The notes: generated from the sequence alone by a model not told the origin. Positions 23,491 through 36,135 are shown, counted from the first letter of the stretch. The stretch: 64,000 bases of DNA from Carposina sasakii (GCA_014607495.2 CP053157.1:1550001-1614000); one strand, 5' to 3'. Made by a program: numbers and translations.

Positions 23491-23875
23491 CAGGATGATT
23501 TTTGGCCGTCAACGTTCCCGAAAACTACCGAATTTCCTCATCATCACGATCATTTTTCTCCATGGAAGCATACCTGGGAAGTGTCTTGTTTCCAAAATAT
23601 TAGGATCCAAAGTTGAGTAAATAGACTGCGTTTTTCTGCATAAATGCACATTGACGCATGTAGAAAGGTTTTTTCACGCGAAATAATTAAAACCTGTCAG
23701 CGAAAGAACTAACATAAACACTGGACACGATAAATTTTCCCGGATCAAGTAATTAAAAAAAACCAAAAAATTTACATCGTTTCCGAGTATTTTTTTTTTG
23801 TGATAAACTTACTTTATTTGATGTATAGAGTACGTATCTTTCATTAAGGGTGGCAACGAAAAATCATCCTTTATA
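23489..23875 (+). repeat. family A interspersed element
   Basis: Starts tacaggatgatttttggccg and ends atcctttata. The inner blocks are all present with scattered changes. Confidence 0.75.
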
Positions 23876-23879
23876 CACA

Positions 23880-24236
23880 TGTCGCATCTGGTCAAATTCA
23901 AGTCACAGGCGTGACAGGCGTACCAGCTCGCTTCGACAGAATCTAGGTGCTAGATTCGAATTGCAACGGACTTCACTTTCTGTTGGAGCGTAGTTCGGAT
24001 AACATCTTGGGACTGTCCTATCGTTCTGTACTGCGGTACCTATAGCTAAGTGTATCAGTGTTTTAAATGTGATTGTAATTAAAATACTCTTTAAACTTGT
24101 TATTAAAAAGTGTAATCAAGATTCTCTTTGTGTGTTTCCTCTTTGCTTGATTACCCGCTAACGCCCACGATGTCTGACGACGAGTCTCACTACACTCCGA
24201 GATCTCCTACCCTTCCTGTTCCTACACACATATTAA
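23880..24236 (+). mobile_element. possible LTR-retrotransposon 5' end (remnant)
   Basis: A leader with promoter/LTR-like layout ends in tgcttgattacccgctaacg, possibly a primer-binding region. It is followed by an ATG at 24,170 opening MSDDESHYTPRSPTLPVP, a gag-like acidic/proline-rich start. The frame then drifts into microsatellite-like DNA after about 20 codons. I did not find a paired LTR. The whole call rests on layout. Confidence 0.3.
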
Positions 24237-25345
24237 TGTATGTATGTAAACATAGCTACTATGACCGTAATCAGACCTTTTGATCTAAAACAATTCCGAG
24301 TAAACAACGTTACTACCGTATAAATGAAAGTCTATTAATTTCGACTGGGCCCCGCTATCTCCCAAGGGAACCCTAAATCCATTGTTGCAGAAGCTCCGAG
24401 TTTATCGCTACTTTTCCTTATTTATTATACAAATTATTGACTTAGAGCTCGGAGGCTACGGGTTTATGTAATTGGTTTGTATTATTGCATTAGGATTATA
24501 TTACAATTCTAGGTATAATAAACCTTATTAAATAATATTAAAGATTGACTTTGGGTCTAGGTTAGACTAAAGTCTAACCCACTAACAACTCATAAACTAT
24601 CTAATCTCGATATGATTATATAAAGATCATTTATAACCAGCAATTTCGTACACCTGGACTAGATAGGTAGCCTATGTCCTTCTCCTTTTTCTCAGCTGTG
24701 TGGAAAATTACATAGTTGGTCGGATAAATAAGGCGTGAAGAGGTAACAAACTGACAAAATCACTTTCAAAATCACTTGCATGTATAATATTAAATATGGC
24801 TTTTATTCTATAAACATTTGTTAAAATTTTTACGCTTCTTTTTAATCCTGATAGCCCGAAAGGCAAGGTGATACAAGGTCTGCTATAATAACAAAACATC
24901 AAAGTTTTCTTCTAATAAGATTTAACAAAATTAAGATCATTATACAAAATCATGAAAATAAGATGTTTCTAATTAAATAATATTAGAGCAGACTTTGAAT
25001 TTACGTTTCAAAATCATTACTTTAATGTAAACATAATAATGCCATTTTCTAAACTCTAACTTAATAACGTTGTAGACTTAAGATTAAACCCTAAAATATA
25101 ATGAGCTAACTCCTTAAAACGATAAAACAGAAGCTCTTATATTTAAACAGTTTATCCAATGTAATTTAGTAATTAAATAACTGAGTTATGATAAAATTTA
25201 CAATATTTAAATAGTTTTAAAAAGGAAAATCCATCATCATTGTATTCTTCGAAAAGTAATTCATATCGCCATATACTTGTATCAGCATATTTTAGAATAA
25301 ACATAATATTTAGTAACATATTATATAATATCGATAATTATACTT
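24237..25345. other. AT-rich stretch, nothing recognised
   Basis: No repeat match inside the window; the 24,708-24,902 minus frame has no domain. Confidence 0.4.
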
Positions 25346-25690
25346 ATTTGTGCCGTTTGGCGTGGAGACGCTGGGCCCTTGGGGATCAGCGGCGCTCCAA
25401 TTCTACAAGCACCTGGCCGGGCGGCTCATGGAGTCCACACGTGACCAAAATGCTGGCTGCTACTTAGGCCAAAGAATAAGTATAGCAATCCAGCGCGGCA
25501 ACGCAGCCAGCATTTTGGGCGCACTACCTGATAACGGAGATCGGTTGACCAACCTGTGAAAGCGGAATTGGTCGATCGATCTATTGTATACACGCTAGCC
25601 CTAAGTAGTTTTTAAGTTAGTCATAGAAATTTCTACTCTTTTGTAAACACTTAATGTTCTTTTTCTTTAAAATAAATAATGAAAAAAAAT
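25346..25690 (+). mobile_element. LINE 3' end: C-terminal codons plus 3' UTR
   Basis: The open stretch to 25,559 reads VPFGVETLGPWG, then YKHLAGRLMEST and GQRISIAIQRGNAAS, a C-terminal block I know from animal non-LTR retrotransposon polyproteins. After the stop at 25,557-25,559 comes a UTR with agccctaagtagtttttaag, ending in an A-rich run near 25,690. Only the last ~70 residues survive, so the copy is 5'-truncated. Clade not determined. Confidence 0.6.
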
Positions 25691-26088
25691 GTTACAAGTC
25701 TTCCAGGATAACTTATACTCTTGTCAAGTTTTAACTGGCCCGCAATGTTCAACGAAAATGTTAAATGTTACTGCAGTTTTTGACGCTGCTTATCATTACT
25801 GGTTTTTTAAATGGCGTTATTAGAAATAAATAAACATAGTCCGATCGTCTTTAGGCTCCAGTGGACGGTGCAGAGCGAGGTTGCGGTGCGAACAAATGGA
25901 GAAAAATTTACCAATAGGATGGCAAGACTGGAGGTGACCCAATATATGATAGAATCCTACTGATACCTATAACTAATAAAATAATAATAATAAAAAATCA
26001 TTTATTTGGAAAAAAAAACATACATATAAATTCACGTCAGGCACGTCAAAAACAACCACTTATTTTACCGCGCGCCCGAGCTATACTA
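25691..26088. other. no gene; possible minus-oriented retroelement tail
   Basis: At 25,980-26,030 an aataataataataaaaaatc run followed by atttatttgg resembles a worn LINE 3' end. Confidence 0.3.
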
Positions 26089-26352
26089 TACAGGTGTAAC
26101 AAAAAGGGTATGTTAAGCGAAAAGCTATGTAAATAGCCCACTATAGAGAACTTATCTACAAAATTTAAGACTCAAGATCACATTTTTATTTTTCAAGATT
26201 GTATGAAAATTCCTGAGGTATTTAAAAATTCTCCATACTATCGGGAAAAATAAAAACGTGATTTCGGGTCTCAAATTTTGTGAACAGGTTCTCTACAGTG
26301 GGCTATTTACATAGCTTTTCGCTTAATATACCCTTTTTGTTACACCCTGTAT
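26089..26352. mobile_element. family B palindromic MITE
   Basis: Both ends present (tacaggtgtaacaaaaaggg, one g lost at the left terminus). The inner order is inverted relative to the 13.5 kb copy, as expected for a palindrome. Confidence 0.8.
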
Positions 26353-27060
26353 ATAACTATACCTATATACCTTATTGGTTAAAGTTCTCAGTTTCTCCGC
26401 TCCAATGGGCAGGCAGGCTTAGGCGGGCAAGCATGTAAATGTCTTGAATTATTCTGCCTTACACCTATTTACAAAAGACAACCCCACTATTTACACAGTC
26501 AATACTGTGCCTGGCTGCAATGAAATTAGTTTTCGACGAACCGAATTTAGTTGAAACGTTATTGCTCTAACCAAACTATTTCTCCGAATTCCATTGGTCG
26601 AGTAGAAGTAAGACAAAAGCACCAATTTGACGGACAACTTAAACAGTTAGAATTTTAATCAAAGGGCCTTCATAGTATAAGAAAGACTAGGCTAGGTTAT
26701 CTATGCAAAATAATATTTAGCAGAGGTGTTATTACAAATAAAATTAAAATTAAATAATTCGTATAAACATAAACACCGTTCAAAGTGACGCTTAGCCATT
26801 TGCAAAATGTATGGAATATCTTACAAAGTTAGACTTCTATTAACTTAAACAATATGCAAGGATTATTTATAACATGGTGTCTTTAAGGTGCATTTGAGAG
26901 ATTATTATTTAATGAAGAGCCTCGTAGAGGCCGTTTTTCTTAACATAAAAATTAATTAAATTGCAACCTTTGATCATAATACAAATTTTAAGGTAGAACG
27001 GTATAATTGTGAAGGTAAATATTTATGATAATACCAAGCTCTTCTGTAGGTACTACTCGT
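26353..27060. other. nothing recognised
   Basis: AT-rich spacer between two family B copies. Confidence 0.35.
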
Positions 27061-27327
27061 ATACAGGGTGTAACAAAAAGGGTATGTTAAGCGAAAAGCT
27101 AAGTAAATAGCCCACTGTAGAGAACCTGTCCACAAAATTTGAGACCCGAAATCACATGTTTATTTTTCCCGATAGTATGGAGAATTTTTAAATATCTCAG
27201 AAATTTTCATACAATCTTGAAAAATAAAAATGTGATTTCGAGTCTCAAATTTTGTAGATAGGTTCTCTATAGTGGGCTATTTACATAGCTTTTCGCTTAA
27301 CATACCCTTTTTGTTACACCCTGTATA
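27061..27327. mobile_element. family B palindromic MITE, best preserved
   Basis: Clean termini (atacagggtgtaacaaaaag and gttacaccctgtata). The arms pair almost base for base over the outer 100 bp. Confidence 0.85.
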
Positions 27328-27371
27328 AATAACTTTTCTGAAATTGAAAATAAATCTTAGATTTTTAATAG

Positions 27372-27500
27372 ATATCGTAGAAGGCGACTAAGTCTTTCCG
27401 GCTGCACCTCAAAAGTTGACAACATAGTCCGAAAATCACACAGCGGTCTCCAGCACGCCTGCCGTGGTGACTATGGAAAAAAAGCTCCCGATGGCAGTAG
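27372..27500 (+). mobile_element. family D partial copy
   Basis: Shows tagaaggcgactaag, aagttgacaacatagtccga and ccagcacgcctgcc, lacking the RTE-type 3' end. Confidence 0.5.
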
Positions 27501-27740
27501 TTTTATTTTATTTATTTATTTATTTAGGTAAGTACAATATATGATACATTTTTTATTAAATTGCCTATAAACCTTTATAGGTTTGTGTGGCAATAGCATT
27601 CGCTTATTTACATTTAACAGATAGAACCTGAGTATCACCAATTAAGTATGAGTAACAGAGTACAAAACAGTAAAGAAACATCAAGGTTACAAATAGACAA
27701 ATCCAGGAGCAATGGTATGCATATTGCAATAGAAGATAAA
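27500..27740 (-). repeat. retroelement 3' tail, minus orientation
   Basis: A (TTTA)n run at 27,503-27,523 followed by conserved-looking ttaaattgcctataaacctt. On the minus strand this is a body followed by (TAAA)n. Confidence 0.35.
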
Positions 27741-29395
27741 GACTTCACTTAAAATAATACTTTGGAGATACTAGTTACAAAGCGGCTGTTTTAGCGGCAA
27801 GAATCTGCGCACGTTATTTTGTTGCTAGTTTGGTGATCACTGCGCAGTACTAGCGCCACCCCAATTTTTACAAAGCGCAGAGCACGTTTACCACAGGATT
27901 TTTGTGGCATGTGATCTACAAAGGCCGATGTGATAACAATAGTTGTGAAGTAAATAGTATTTCTAATATTTCTCCACTAATAAAGTACCTAACTTGTCTC
28001 GTGGTCGAGGCAGGGATATCTATCTCACTTAACTGTTGCGAGATGGACTATTGGGCGGCGCGGCCGTAAGGATTTTAATGCATGTTTTGTGTGCGCCAGT
28101 CATAGTTGCATGTATCAGTATTGTGCTACAATTTTAAAATCATTATTCTACCTTTTTAATACATGCGATGTTGGTGTGCCTAATCTTAATAAATAAATAA
28201 ATAAAGGGAACTAAATTTTCTAAAAATTTACAACAATTAAATATATAATAATATAAGTTTTTGTTTGTTGCGCAGTTACCCATTATGAACCCACTCTAAT
28301 AATCATTTTTAGTACAGACATGTCCGCCAAAATATACTCTGTAGGTTAATAGTTAGTATTAATAATTCAGGAATGCTGCGCAGCGGCCAGTAGACTGGGT
28401 ATGTAGAGTGACCATGGCTCACAATGAGTAGGGTTCTATTTACTCCATTAATATTAAATTAAAATTGATTAATTTCATTGGTAAAGACAGCAGCACAAAT
28501 ATTATTATGTTGGAATAGGAAAATTTTATGAAAGATTATTATCATATACTTCTGCGAAGAATTTCCTGCGTATTTTATATAATTTTACAAGTATAAATTT
28601 TTAGATTTTTGGAATAACGTTTATTATACTCCTAAAGAAAGAGAACTTACGTTGTTATATACATTTTTTAAATTAGAAAAAGTAGCTTTTATTATTTGTT
28701 AACAAAATGAACGTTTATTAAGGTTTTTACAATTATCTTCATAACTAATAAATATAACCTACATACGTGCTAAAATTATTTGCAATAAAAACTACACCTA
28801 CGAACTAAAATAATAACAAGTTTTACAAGTTAATTTTACAGGTAGCTAAAATATAATAATATTTTTTTGTAATATTGTTTGTCAAAAAATACCTGTATCT
28901 AATCAATTTAGTTAACTCAGTTCACTATTAATAGAACTTACTGACATTATTCCTACGGTAAACAATATAAAAATATACTACAATTTTATTCATCCCCCAA
29001 ATGGATGCAATTGTTTAACCTCATTCATCAAAATGTCCAATCACAATATATTTCATTACGCAGTTTAATATCCAGCACAAAGGAAACAAACTCGGAACGG
29101 AGCGCTATCTTAAAAATAAATAGCCGTAGAAATAGCCTCATAATTCCAAACGACACTGTCCTAAATTTCCCATAAATCATGCACACCGCAATGTAAACTC
29201 AGCTAAGCCATAGTAAATTAAATAACATAGTTTGGTGTTTTGGTTTTAACGGTTTAAACTATAAGTTAACTGGTGGTGAGGACAGGATGTCTTTTGAAAC
29301 ACACATGTCTTTTGAAAGTAGTTAAGAGTTAATAGTAATAGAAGAAGAAACAAAAAACTTATTTGATTCTAGTTAATGTATGTAAAGTTGACAAT
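27741..29395. other. AT-rich stretch (1.65 kb) without recognised features
   Basis: Very AT-rich from 28,440 to 29,000. A (AATA)n run lies at 28,186-28,203. No frame above 60 codons. Confidence 0.45.
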
Positions 29396-29557
29396 GCCCG
29401 TGTTGACAACATAGTCCAAAATACAAACTGCGGTCACCAACCCGCCTGCCCAGCGTGGTGACTATGGGCAAATACCCCCCATGGCAGTCTTGTGGCGTGC
29501 CCTGGGGGAGGTCTACGTCCAGCAGTGGATTGTAATAGGCTGATGATGATGATAATG
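29396..29557 (+). mobile_element. family D 3' half with (GAT)n tail
   Basis: From cccgtgttgacaacatagtc to gcagtggattgtaataggct and a GATGATGAT tail. Confidence 0.65.
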
Positions 29558-30084
29558 AAAGTTAACAATGTTATCAAAGCTTGAAGTAATTGTAACCTGA
29601 TTTTGATTTTGTCAGTGGTCAGAAAGCTTATTTGAAGGATAAAGTTGATTATTTCGTTTAAGAGGAAGCTTTAAATTTAGGTAGGCCAGGTCTTTAGATA
29701 GGCTGTTGGCCACTGTGAAAATCGGCCCTACATTTAATTTATCGCCCTAAAACGCGGTTCATAAACTACTCACTAGCATTGACAATGTCTAAGCCCCGAG
29801 TATTTCATATTCATGCCCTGTTCCGTAGCTCGTTGTACGAAAAACTTCTACGAAAATTTTTTCGACCACAAATTATGTTTTCTAATGAGTCTATATGCTT
29901 CACGTTTGTAATAGTTACGTATTAGTTAGAGCCAGTATGTTTTATAACTGCATTTATAATCAAAACCATCGAAAATCATACCAAAAGCATCGATTTCTAT
30001 TGATCCCATTTACGTTCTTTTAAAGGCATAGAATAACTAAGCCAGTGACAAATGTATCGAAACCTCTAAATATTATTATTTTTG
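29558..30084. other. nothing recognised
   Basis: No frame or repeat. Confidence 0.35.
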
Positions 30085-30250
30085 TACTGATGTAGGGGTT
30101 TCACAAGAATACGTCAGCTGCATCTCTTTCCGCGCATGTCATAAGAGTCGACTAAGGAACTCGGGAGAAGCTCGATCAGCTAGCAATAGCAACGGTTAAA
30201 GGGTAAAAGGGTTTTGGGCCATCTGTCCTATTTAAGATTCTACAGTTTTA
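30085..30250 (+). repeat. family E partial copy
   Basis: Contains acgtcagctgcatctctttc and ataagagtcgactaaggaac; the middle is deleted. Confidence 0.5.
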
Positions 30251-30710
30251 CCTCCTCTATTATGCAGTTATATATCTTTTTCCCCAATTATTATATTTTT
30301 GGGGGTTGATACAAACTGGAGACGCCTTGCGCATACCATAACACAATTACCAATTAAATTAACGTGCAAATAAACAACAAACAACTCCATGCCTTATTTA
30401 ATTACGCAGACAATCTGATTTACAACATTTTACCTCGAAATCCTCGGCAAGGGATGGCGGATAATGTTATTAGCATGTGTCTGTATGTAATCATACGAAC
30501 AAACTGAGAGCGGCGAAGGACCTTAACGCGAAGGAATTATATAGTAGATCCATGAAAAGGATAATAAAATATTCTTGTCACTTCGGAGGCTGTTAGCATA
30601 CCTTCTACCGGAAATCAAACAAATAAACAATATTTCATTCCATTTCATTTCATTGTGTACTAAATACATAGCTAAGGGTGGGAGAGTGTCGCTACACCAC
30701 AGAGCTGTGT
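30251..30710. other. no gene
   Basis: Overlapping frames on both strands (30,523-30,795) partly cover a family E piece and have no domain. Confidence 0.35.
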
Positions 30711-30825
30711 TGGTGTGGGGCTTCACTACAATACATTGGCTGCATCTCCTGCCGTGCATGAGTCTACTAAAGAACTCAGGGTGAACTGCTAGCAACTTGT
30801 AACTGATATTTTACAATTGACCACC
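30711..30825 (+). repeat. family E partial copy
   Basis: Contains ggggcttcactacaatacat and ggctgcatctcctgccgtgc; ends at the aacttgtaactgat block. Confidence 0.5.
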
Positions 30826-30869
30826 CTACTGGCAAATGTTAGTTTATTCGACATAAAATTTTAAAAAAT

Positions 30870-30930
30870 ATTATACATACGGACGAATTGAGAACCATTT
30901 TTTTGAAGTCGGTTAAAAATGGAACGTATT
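30870..30930 (-). repeat. retroelement tail motif
   Basis: On the minus strand it reads ttaaccgacttcaaaaaaat then ggttctcaattcgtccgtat. The same motif occurs in plus orientation at 34,888-34,935. It is a common lepidopteran retroelement 3' motif in my recollection. Confidence 0.4.
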
Positions 30931-31161
30931 TTTCGATTAACATATTTTTATGTCACTTTTTATATTTGCTACGGTGTTCACACCTCCACGTTGTCTCTGC
31001 TACATGGACATCCCACAATAGTCCTTTGTCAGGTCGCAGCTGATTAATTCGGGTAAAGGCGAAGGGTAATTCAGGCTTTTTCGGGTCACTTTTAGCAATT
31101 TTCAATTTCATACTTTACCTGTATAATTTTGCTAGATTAAAGATTGCTGTGTTTGATTTAT

Positions 31162-31380
31162 GCTGTGCTAATGCGGTGATTCACTGAAATACATCAGCTG
31201 CATCTCCTTCCGTGAATGTCGGAAAAGTCAACTAAGAAACTCGCGCATTCTCTCAGGCGATACGCTAACAACTTGTCACTGACAGTTTATATTTATAGCT
31301 GTGGGATCTCCTTTTAGATCTCCTTTCTCCTGCAGTTCTGGCTATCTCTTTTCGGGAACACAAACGTGGCCACATACATA
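31162..31380 (+). repeat. family E short interspersed element
   Basis: Full-like copy: tgctgtgctaatgcggtgat, atcagctgcatctccttccg, tctcaggcgatacgcta and the ttcgggaacacaaacgtggc end. Confidence 0.6.
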
Positions 31381-32779
31381 TATGTATGTTACAACTATTT
31401 GTAAACCAAATAGTAAATTAGCTCTACTTACAATAAAGATCTTTAGATCATTCATACGCATGCTTTCTCAGTCATTATCCTCAAAGAGATTGGGCAAAAA
31501 TGTGCTAATTACACATCCACTCTTTACCTGTCAGCTCGGCAAAAACTCTTTAAGAAGACTGTAGTCTTAAATGATCTTGGCTATCGAACTATTTAAAGCG
31601 CCGTGGTAGCCTAGGAACAGTAGTGAATTCAAGCCAAAAAAAAGAGCATTACATTTACACAATACAAAGATACAAGTAGTAGTTGATAGTACACAATTTT
31701 ATCTTTTTTTTTTCGTTTCAGTCATAAATGAGGAGAAGCTTTAAAAAGTGCGCAATATCTGGTATTAACCGGGCAATTTAAAAATGTATGCTTCTTGTTG
31801 ATGCTTCCTTCCTTAGATGTGACGCATCGTGAGCAATCGCATCGTAATCTTATACACAATATGACGACGCGTAAACGTAAATTTTACTGCAAATTTTACT
31901 GCATATAGGCTTTTCCATAAGTCGTGAACGTCGGTTTACGTCGAAGGATTTTGCGCGAAATAAACAACTGACGTTGAAGGAAAATAAACTTGGTATTTTT
32001 TATTATTTTTAAAGCTACAAAATGGCAATCAACTGTGGAAACATGGCTGCTTTATAAAAAAAAATAAGGATCTAATAATTTTCATTTGTCATTGCACTGT
32101 ACAAATTTTAGATATCCTTACTCAAGGACGTCCTTTCGTAAGACATTTTCTAGTTAATACTTTTTACAGAACATACAGCTGTAGTTTAACTTGGGTAAAG
32201 CTAGAAGATTGGGTAAACCAAGGTTATGTTAGATTATGCCTAGGGTTACACTTAACAGACAATTTTGGATTAATTTTACTTGGGTAAACCTAGGTTTACT
32301 ACATCATCTGGCATTACCTGTAACATTAACGATAAGAATTACATTGTTTTAAAAAATCACATCAAGATCAACTAAAGTACATACATATACCTACTGTGTA
32401 TAAAGTGTGTGTAATTGGCAGATACTCGTACAATTATACATTACATTTAACAACAAAATGTAAAGAATATCTGTCAAATAAAACAATGTATAGCTTATAC
32501 AGTGTTTAAAAATGTTGTATTATTAGTATAGCCCAGCTTACTGAAAAAAATATTTGTACCTACAAAGAAGAAAAATACAACGCGAATCCACAACAGAAAG
32601 CAATAAAAAAATAAAAGGAAATAAAATCATAACGGTAGACTTATCTACAATGTAAGTGATAACATTGGTAGTAAAAATAAATCAATAAAACAATCATACG
32701 ATAACTGTAAACTATTTTTGTACTCCGTTACATTTTGATACAAAAAGTTTTTTTTTTGTTATACACAAACACACTTATA
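31381..32779. other. no gene; short internal tgggtaaa repeats
   Basis: Between 32,180 and 32,310 the motif tgggtaaa(g/c) recurs three times with related taggttt blocks, a weak tandem-like cluster. Otherwise featureless. Confidence 0.35.
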
Positions 32780-32900
32780 ATAATAGGAGTCTATTGCTGA
32801 ACATAGGCCTCCCCCAGGACACGCCACTAAGCTACTCGCATTGTCACCACGCTGGACAAGCGGGTTGGCGACCGCAGTGCGATTTTCGGTCTAAAAACGT
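32780..32900 (-). mobile_element. family D 3' half, reverse orientation
   Basis: Reads ctattgctgaacataggcct, cccccaggacacgccac and caagcgggttggcgaccgca. Confidence 0.55.
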
Positions 32901-34699
32901 TGGGTTCATTATTAAATACAAATCATACTGAATAACCTATAATATAACAAACTATGATACAAATATTGTATTAGATTTGATAGTTTGTAATAGATGCGAA
33001 TGTTGAGATGGATGTGTACAAGGTGTTACAAGAATAGATAAGATCAGGAATTAGAATATAAAAGTAAGTTTAAAAGTTGCACAGATCATAGACAAGTTGC
33101 AAAGTAACCGTTTGACACGATAAGGACACGTTAAGCGACGGGATGAAAGGCATATTTTACCAAGAGTGCCATGAATGTGGATGGTTATAGAGGGAAAGAA
33201 AGATCTAAAAATTGTTGAATAGACTGTGTGAGAGAGGATATGCATGTACTGGGAGTGAGTAATGAGATGACGGATCATGAATGAAAGAAAAATACATAGG
33301 TATTATGCCGACCTCAAGAAAATAGGAACAGAACAGGAAGAAGAAGAGTTAATGATGGATGTTTTCAGTTTGTTTTTAGAAGTGTCTGGTTTTGGCCTTA
33401 AGATGCGAATTAACGCGACCTTTATTCCACAACAGTTATACTAACACAGTATTTTTACACTATTATTATTGGTCATATAAACACTGTATTCAATATCGAT
33501 CTTCTGAGCACTGCACACTAGCAGCTATAAAGATTGCTTTATATTTATATAGTACATATATTAGGATCCCTAAGCACAAATATGAACAGACAATCCTATG
33601 GCCGCTATATGTATCACTGTTAGTCAATCAGTAGAAAAACAAGACATTTTGCTTACGCTGACACACTAGACTAGAGGCACAATAGAACGTTTCTATACTG
33701 GCTCTCTATAGCTCATGTATGCTCTATTTGCACATGATATTTCGTTTTCTTATTTATTTCCATCATCCGTGACGATACCGTGGAGTAATCCGTGTTGTGT
33801 CCGATTGAAATGGCGACATGCCGTCAGAATGGCGACTTGTGTACTTGTAAATGTTTTCTAATTGCACTCTATTTTACAAAAAATAAAACATTTTGCTTCC
33901 ATTACTATGATAATATCGCGTTACCCTCAGTAATTCCACACTTGGTTGGGTGTTATTCCCAATAATTATATCCTTAGTACAATATTCTATAAAAGTTATT
34001 GTCGCGGCCAAAAAACAGAAAAATAATAACAACATAAAAGCAACATAGCGTTTACATTTTATGAACATAGTAGCGTACGTTTCTAAAGTCTACGATGTAA
34101 TGTTGAGTTCTATGTATTACGTAGCAAGTCTTGATAAAAAACTAACTAGTTACTCCCTGTGACTCCGATTGTGTTTAGCTATGATTTCCCGAGATAGGCC
34201 GAACAAATGCAAAAAGGCAGCCAACTTTACGATACCTGATATATGAACTGGAGTGCAAGACTAACGAACCGTTAACGAAACGCGGTGCGAAGCAATATTT
34301 ACTTACCGCTTGAGTAATAAGGTGTATTTTAGCACGCATCGGTCGCGAGTATGACAGAATAAAAACAAATATCTGTCTCTTGCTGAAATGTGACTAATTA
34401 CGTCACCATAAAATAATTATTGCTTTGTTCAGCGTCTACAACAGTTCCGTTACGGCTTCGTACCAACTCGATACTTTTCGAGAATTTCCCCCGATCCTTC
34501 ACGGCTGCTACATAACCAAAGCTTTAGGTGACTATTTTTATGACGGAAGATGTAGTTTTTATTTCAAATAGAATAGAAGCCAATTCTCCTGAAATTTTTA
34601 GTGTTAAGACATTCAAACAAAAAATATTTGCTTTATTATATTACCTTGCTATAAAAATAGTACGTAAAGATTATTTCACAGCATTGCGGTCTCTCAATA
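32901..34699. other. no gene recognised (1.8 kb)
   Basis: Frames at 33,051-33,278 (-), 33,392-33,634 (+) and 33,874-34,068 (-) lack domains and look like chance. None of this window's repeat families match. Confidence 0.4.
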
Positions 34700-35103
34700 T
34701 GATCGCACCGACCGTATTTCGGGCAAGGCGACCAATCTCTATGGAGATTGGGCAGGTACGCAGAAGATATTATAGTGCACAAGTATGTGCGCAAATACAG
34801 ATGCACTCTTTATTCCGTTACTCTCATAGTCCGATGGGATGGAAAGCCGACATGACCGGAGAGAATTCAGGCGCAGGACCAACTGTTTTTAACCGACTTC
34901 AAAAAAAGGAGGAGGTTCTCAATTCGTCTGTATGTATAATATTTTTTTTTGTTTTTGCTTTTCGAGGCACGAGCTAAGTGACAATTCTACAACATTAAAA
35001 TCTGTACATTAATTAAATTCATCGGTACAAGCCCGTGACTGGGATCGAACTTACGTCTCCCGCTTGGAAGGTGAACGTCTTAACCACTAACTGACATGCC
35101 CTT
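34700..35103 (-). mobile_element. SINE-1 copy with an inserted retroelement tail motif
   Basis: On the plus strand the SINE tail is at the left (ccgtatttcgggcaaggcga) and the tRNA-like head at the right (gtgactgggatcgaacttac, ttaaccactaactgaca). About 70 bp at 34,885-34,955, including ttaaccgacttcaaaaaaag, are absent from the other copies. The 149-codon frame over this region is not a gene. Confidence 0.65.
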
Positions 35104-35174
35104 GGGTTGAAATATTTTCATTCAAACATCTTTACAAGCACGTCACAATCCATATTAGAAATTTTAAAGCAGAA

Positions 35175-35320
35175 CGTTTGAAAAAACGTATTTTTTACTT
35201 TATTGCACATACACAGAAAATATATTTAAAAACGGTAAACGAAGAGAAGCATGTACAATAGCAAGCTTATCTCTACAAGAGATCTCTTCCGGCAAGCAAG
35301 CAAATAAACTTAGATTTTTT
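35175..35320 (-). repeat. retroelement 3' fragment shared with 51.2 kb
   Basis: Shares tttattgcacatacacagaa, gcaagcttatctctacaaga and gatctcttcc with 51,165-51,295. Confidence 0.45.
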
Positions 35321-35334
35321 AACTTAATACAAAG

Positions 35335-35435
35335 TGTCATCATCAAGTCAGTAGAGGGACAAGAGGGTCTTGGTGTTTTGTAGACGATGGGCTAACTATC
35401 TGTCACTACTAACCGAACTTGAACATCTCAACTAT
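35335..35435 (-). repeat. family I fragment
   Basis: Matches the complement of the 3' part of the 63.4 kb copy (cagtagagggacaagag, tgtagacgatgggctaacta). Confidence 0.4.
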
Positions 35436-35808
35436 ATATAGGTTTAGCAAAGTGCCAATTTTAGTAACTTAATACAAATGTCTAATTGTAAAATATGAAA
35501 TGTGCAATGTTTAAAGGTTATTTTTAACCGGCCTTAACTAGAAAACGTACTTGGAATCACCAGGTCGTTAACGCATTTGCCAGTCGAACAGACCAATGAA
35601 ATCCCGAATAGCGCCGTGCTTTCCGGTTTTAGAAAACGTTCGTTCCTTTTATGTTAGCCTGGTACTTTTGTCACGTCGGCCGGCAGAATAATGGGATTTT
35701 TGCTAACTTTTTGAATGCATGCGTGGGCAAAACAATTTTATTACATTTTTTTGGAAGAGGAAAATTTCTGTAGAAATTTGGTAGTTTTTTTTGCAAAGTG
35801 AATGGCGG

Positions 35809-35925
35809 TGGACGATCATCACAGAGGCGAAGGAAGTAGGGAAGACCTGGAGCGAATTAAAACGAGAAGCTCAAAGCCGACCTGGATGGCGGAGAACTGT
35901 GGAGGCCCTCTGCTTCATCAAGTAA
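35809..35925 (+). pseudogene. LINE polyprotein C-terminal remnant
   Basis: In this frame the DNA reads WTIITEAKEVGKTWSELKRE, then AQSRPGWRRTVEALCFIK and a stop. It resembles the extreme C terminus of arthropod LINE polyproteins (GKTWSEVKR...RWR..V.ALCS type, from memory). It lies in a different frame from the ATG at 35,802. Nothing upstream remains, so it is a 5'-truncated scrap. Confidence 0.5.
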
Positions 35926-36012
35926 GGGTTTCTATCAAGGATCGAACATACGGTGTCGTTCAACTGGAAGGCATAAGCAAACCTGTTGAGTGGTCGCATC
36001 ACTACGTATCAT

Positions 36013-36135
36013 AAAACAAAGTCGTCCCGCTGTCTGTCTGTTCCTATGTATGCTTAGATCTTTAAAACTACATAACGGATTTTGATGCGGTTTAATAGAT
36101 AGAGTGATTTAAGAGTAAGGTTTATTATGTATAAC
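36013..36135 (+). mobile_element. Helitron-like 5' fragment
   Basis: Reads gctgtctgtctgttcctatg, tatgcttagatctttaaaac and ggattttgatgcggtttaat. The matching copy at 16.1 kb is split by a MITE. Confidence 0.5.

Noticed and set aside
34528..34977. 149-codon plus-strand open frame
   Set aside because: Its second half is the SINE-1 body read in an arbitrary frame plus an inserted retroelement tail; no domain and no homologous frame in the other SINE copies.
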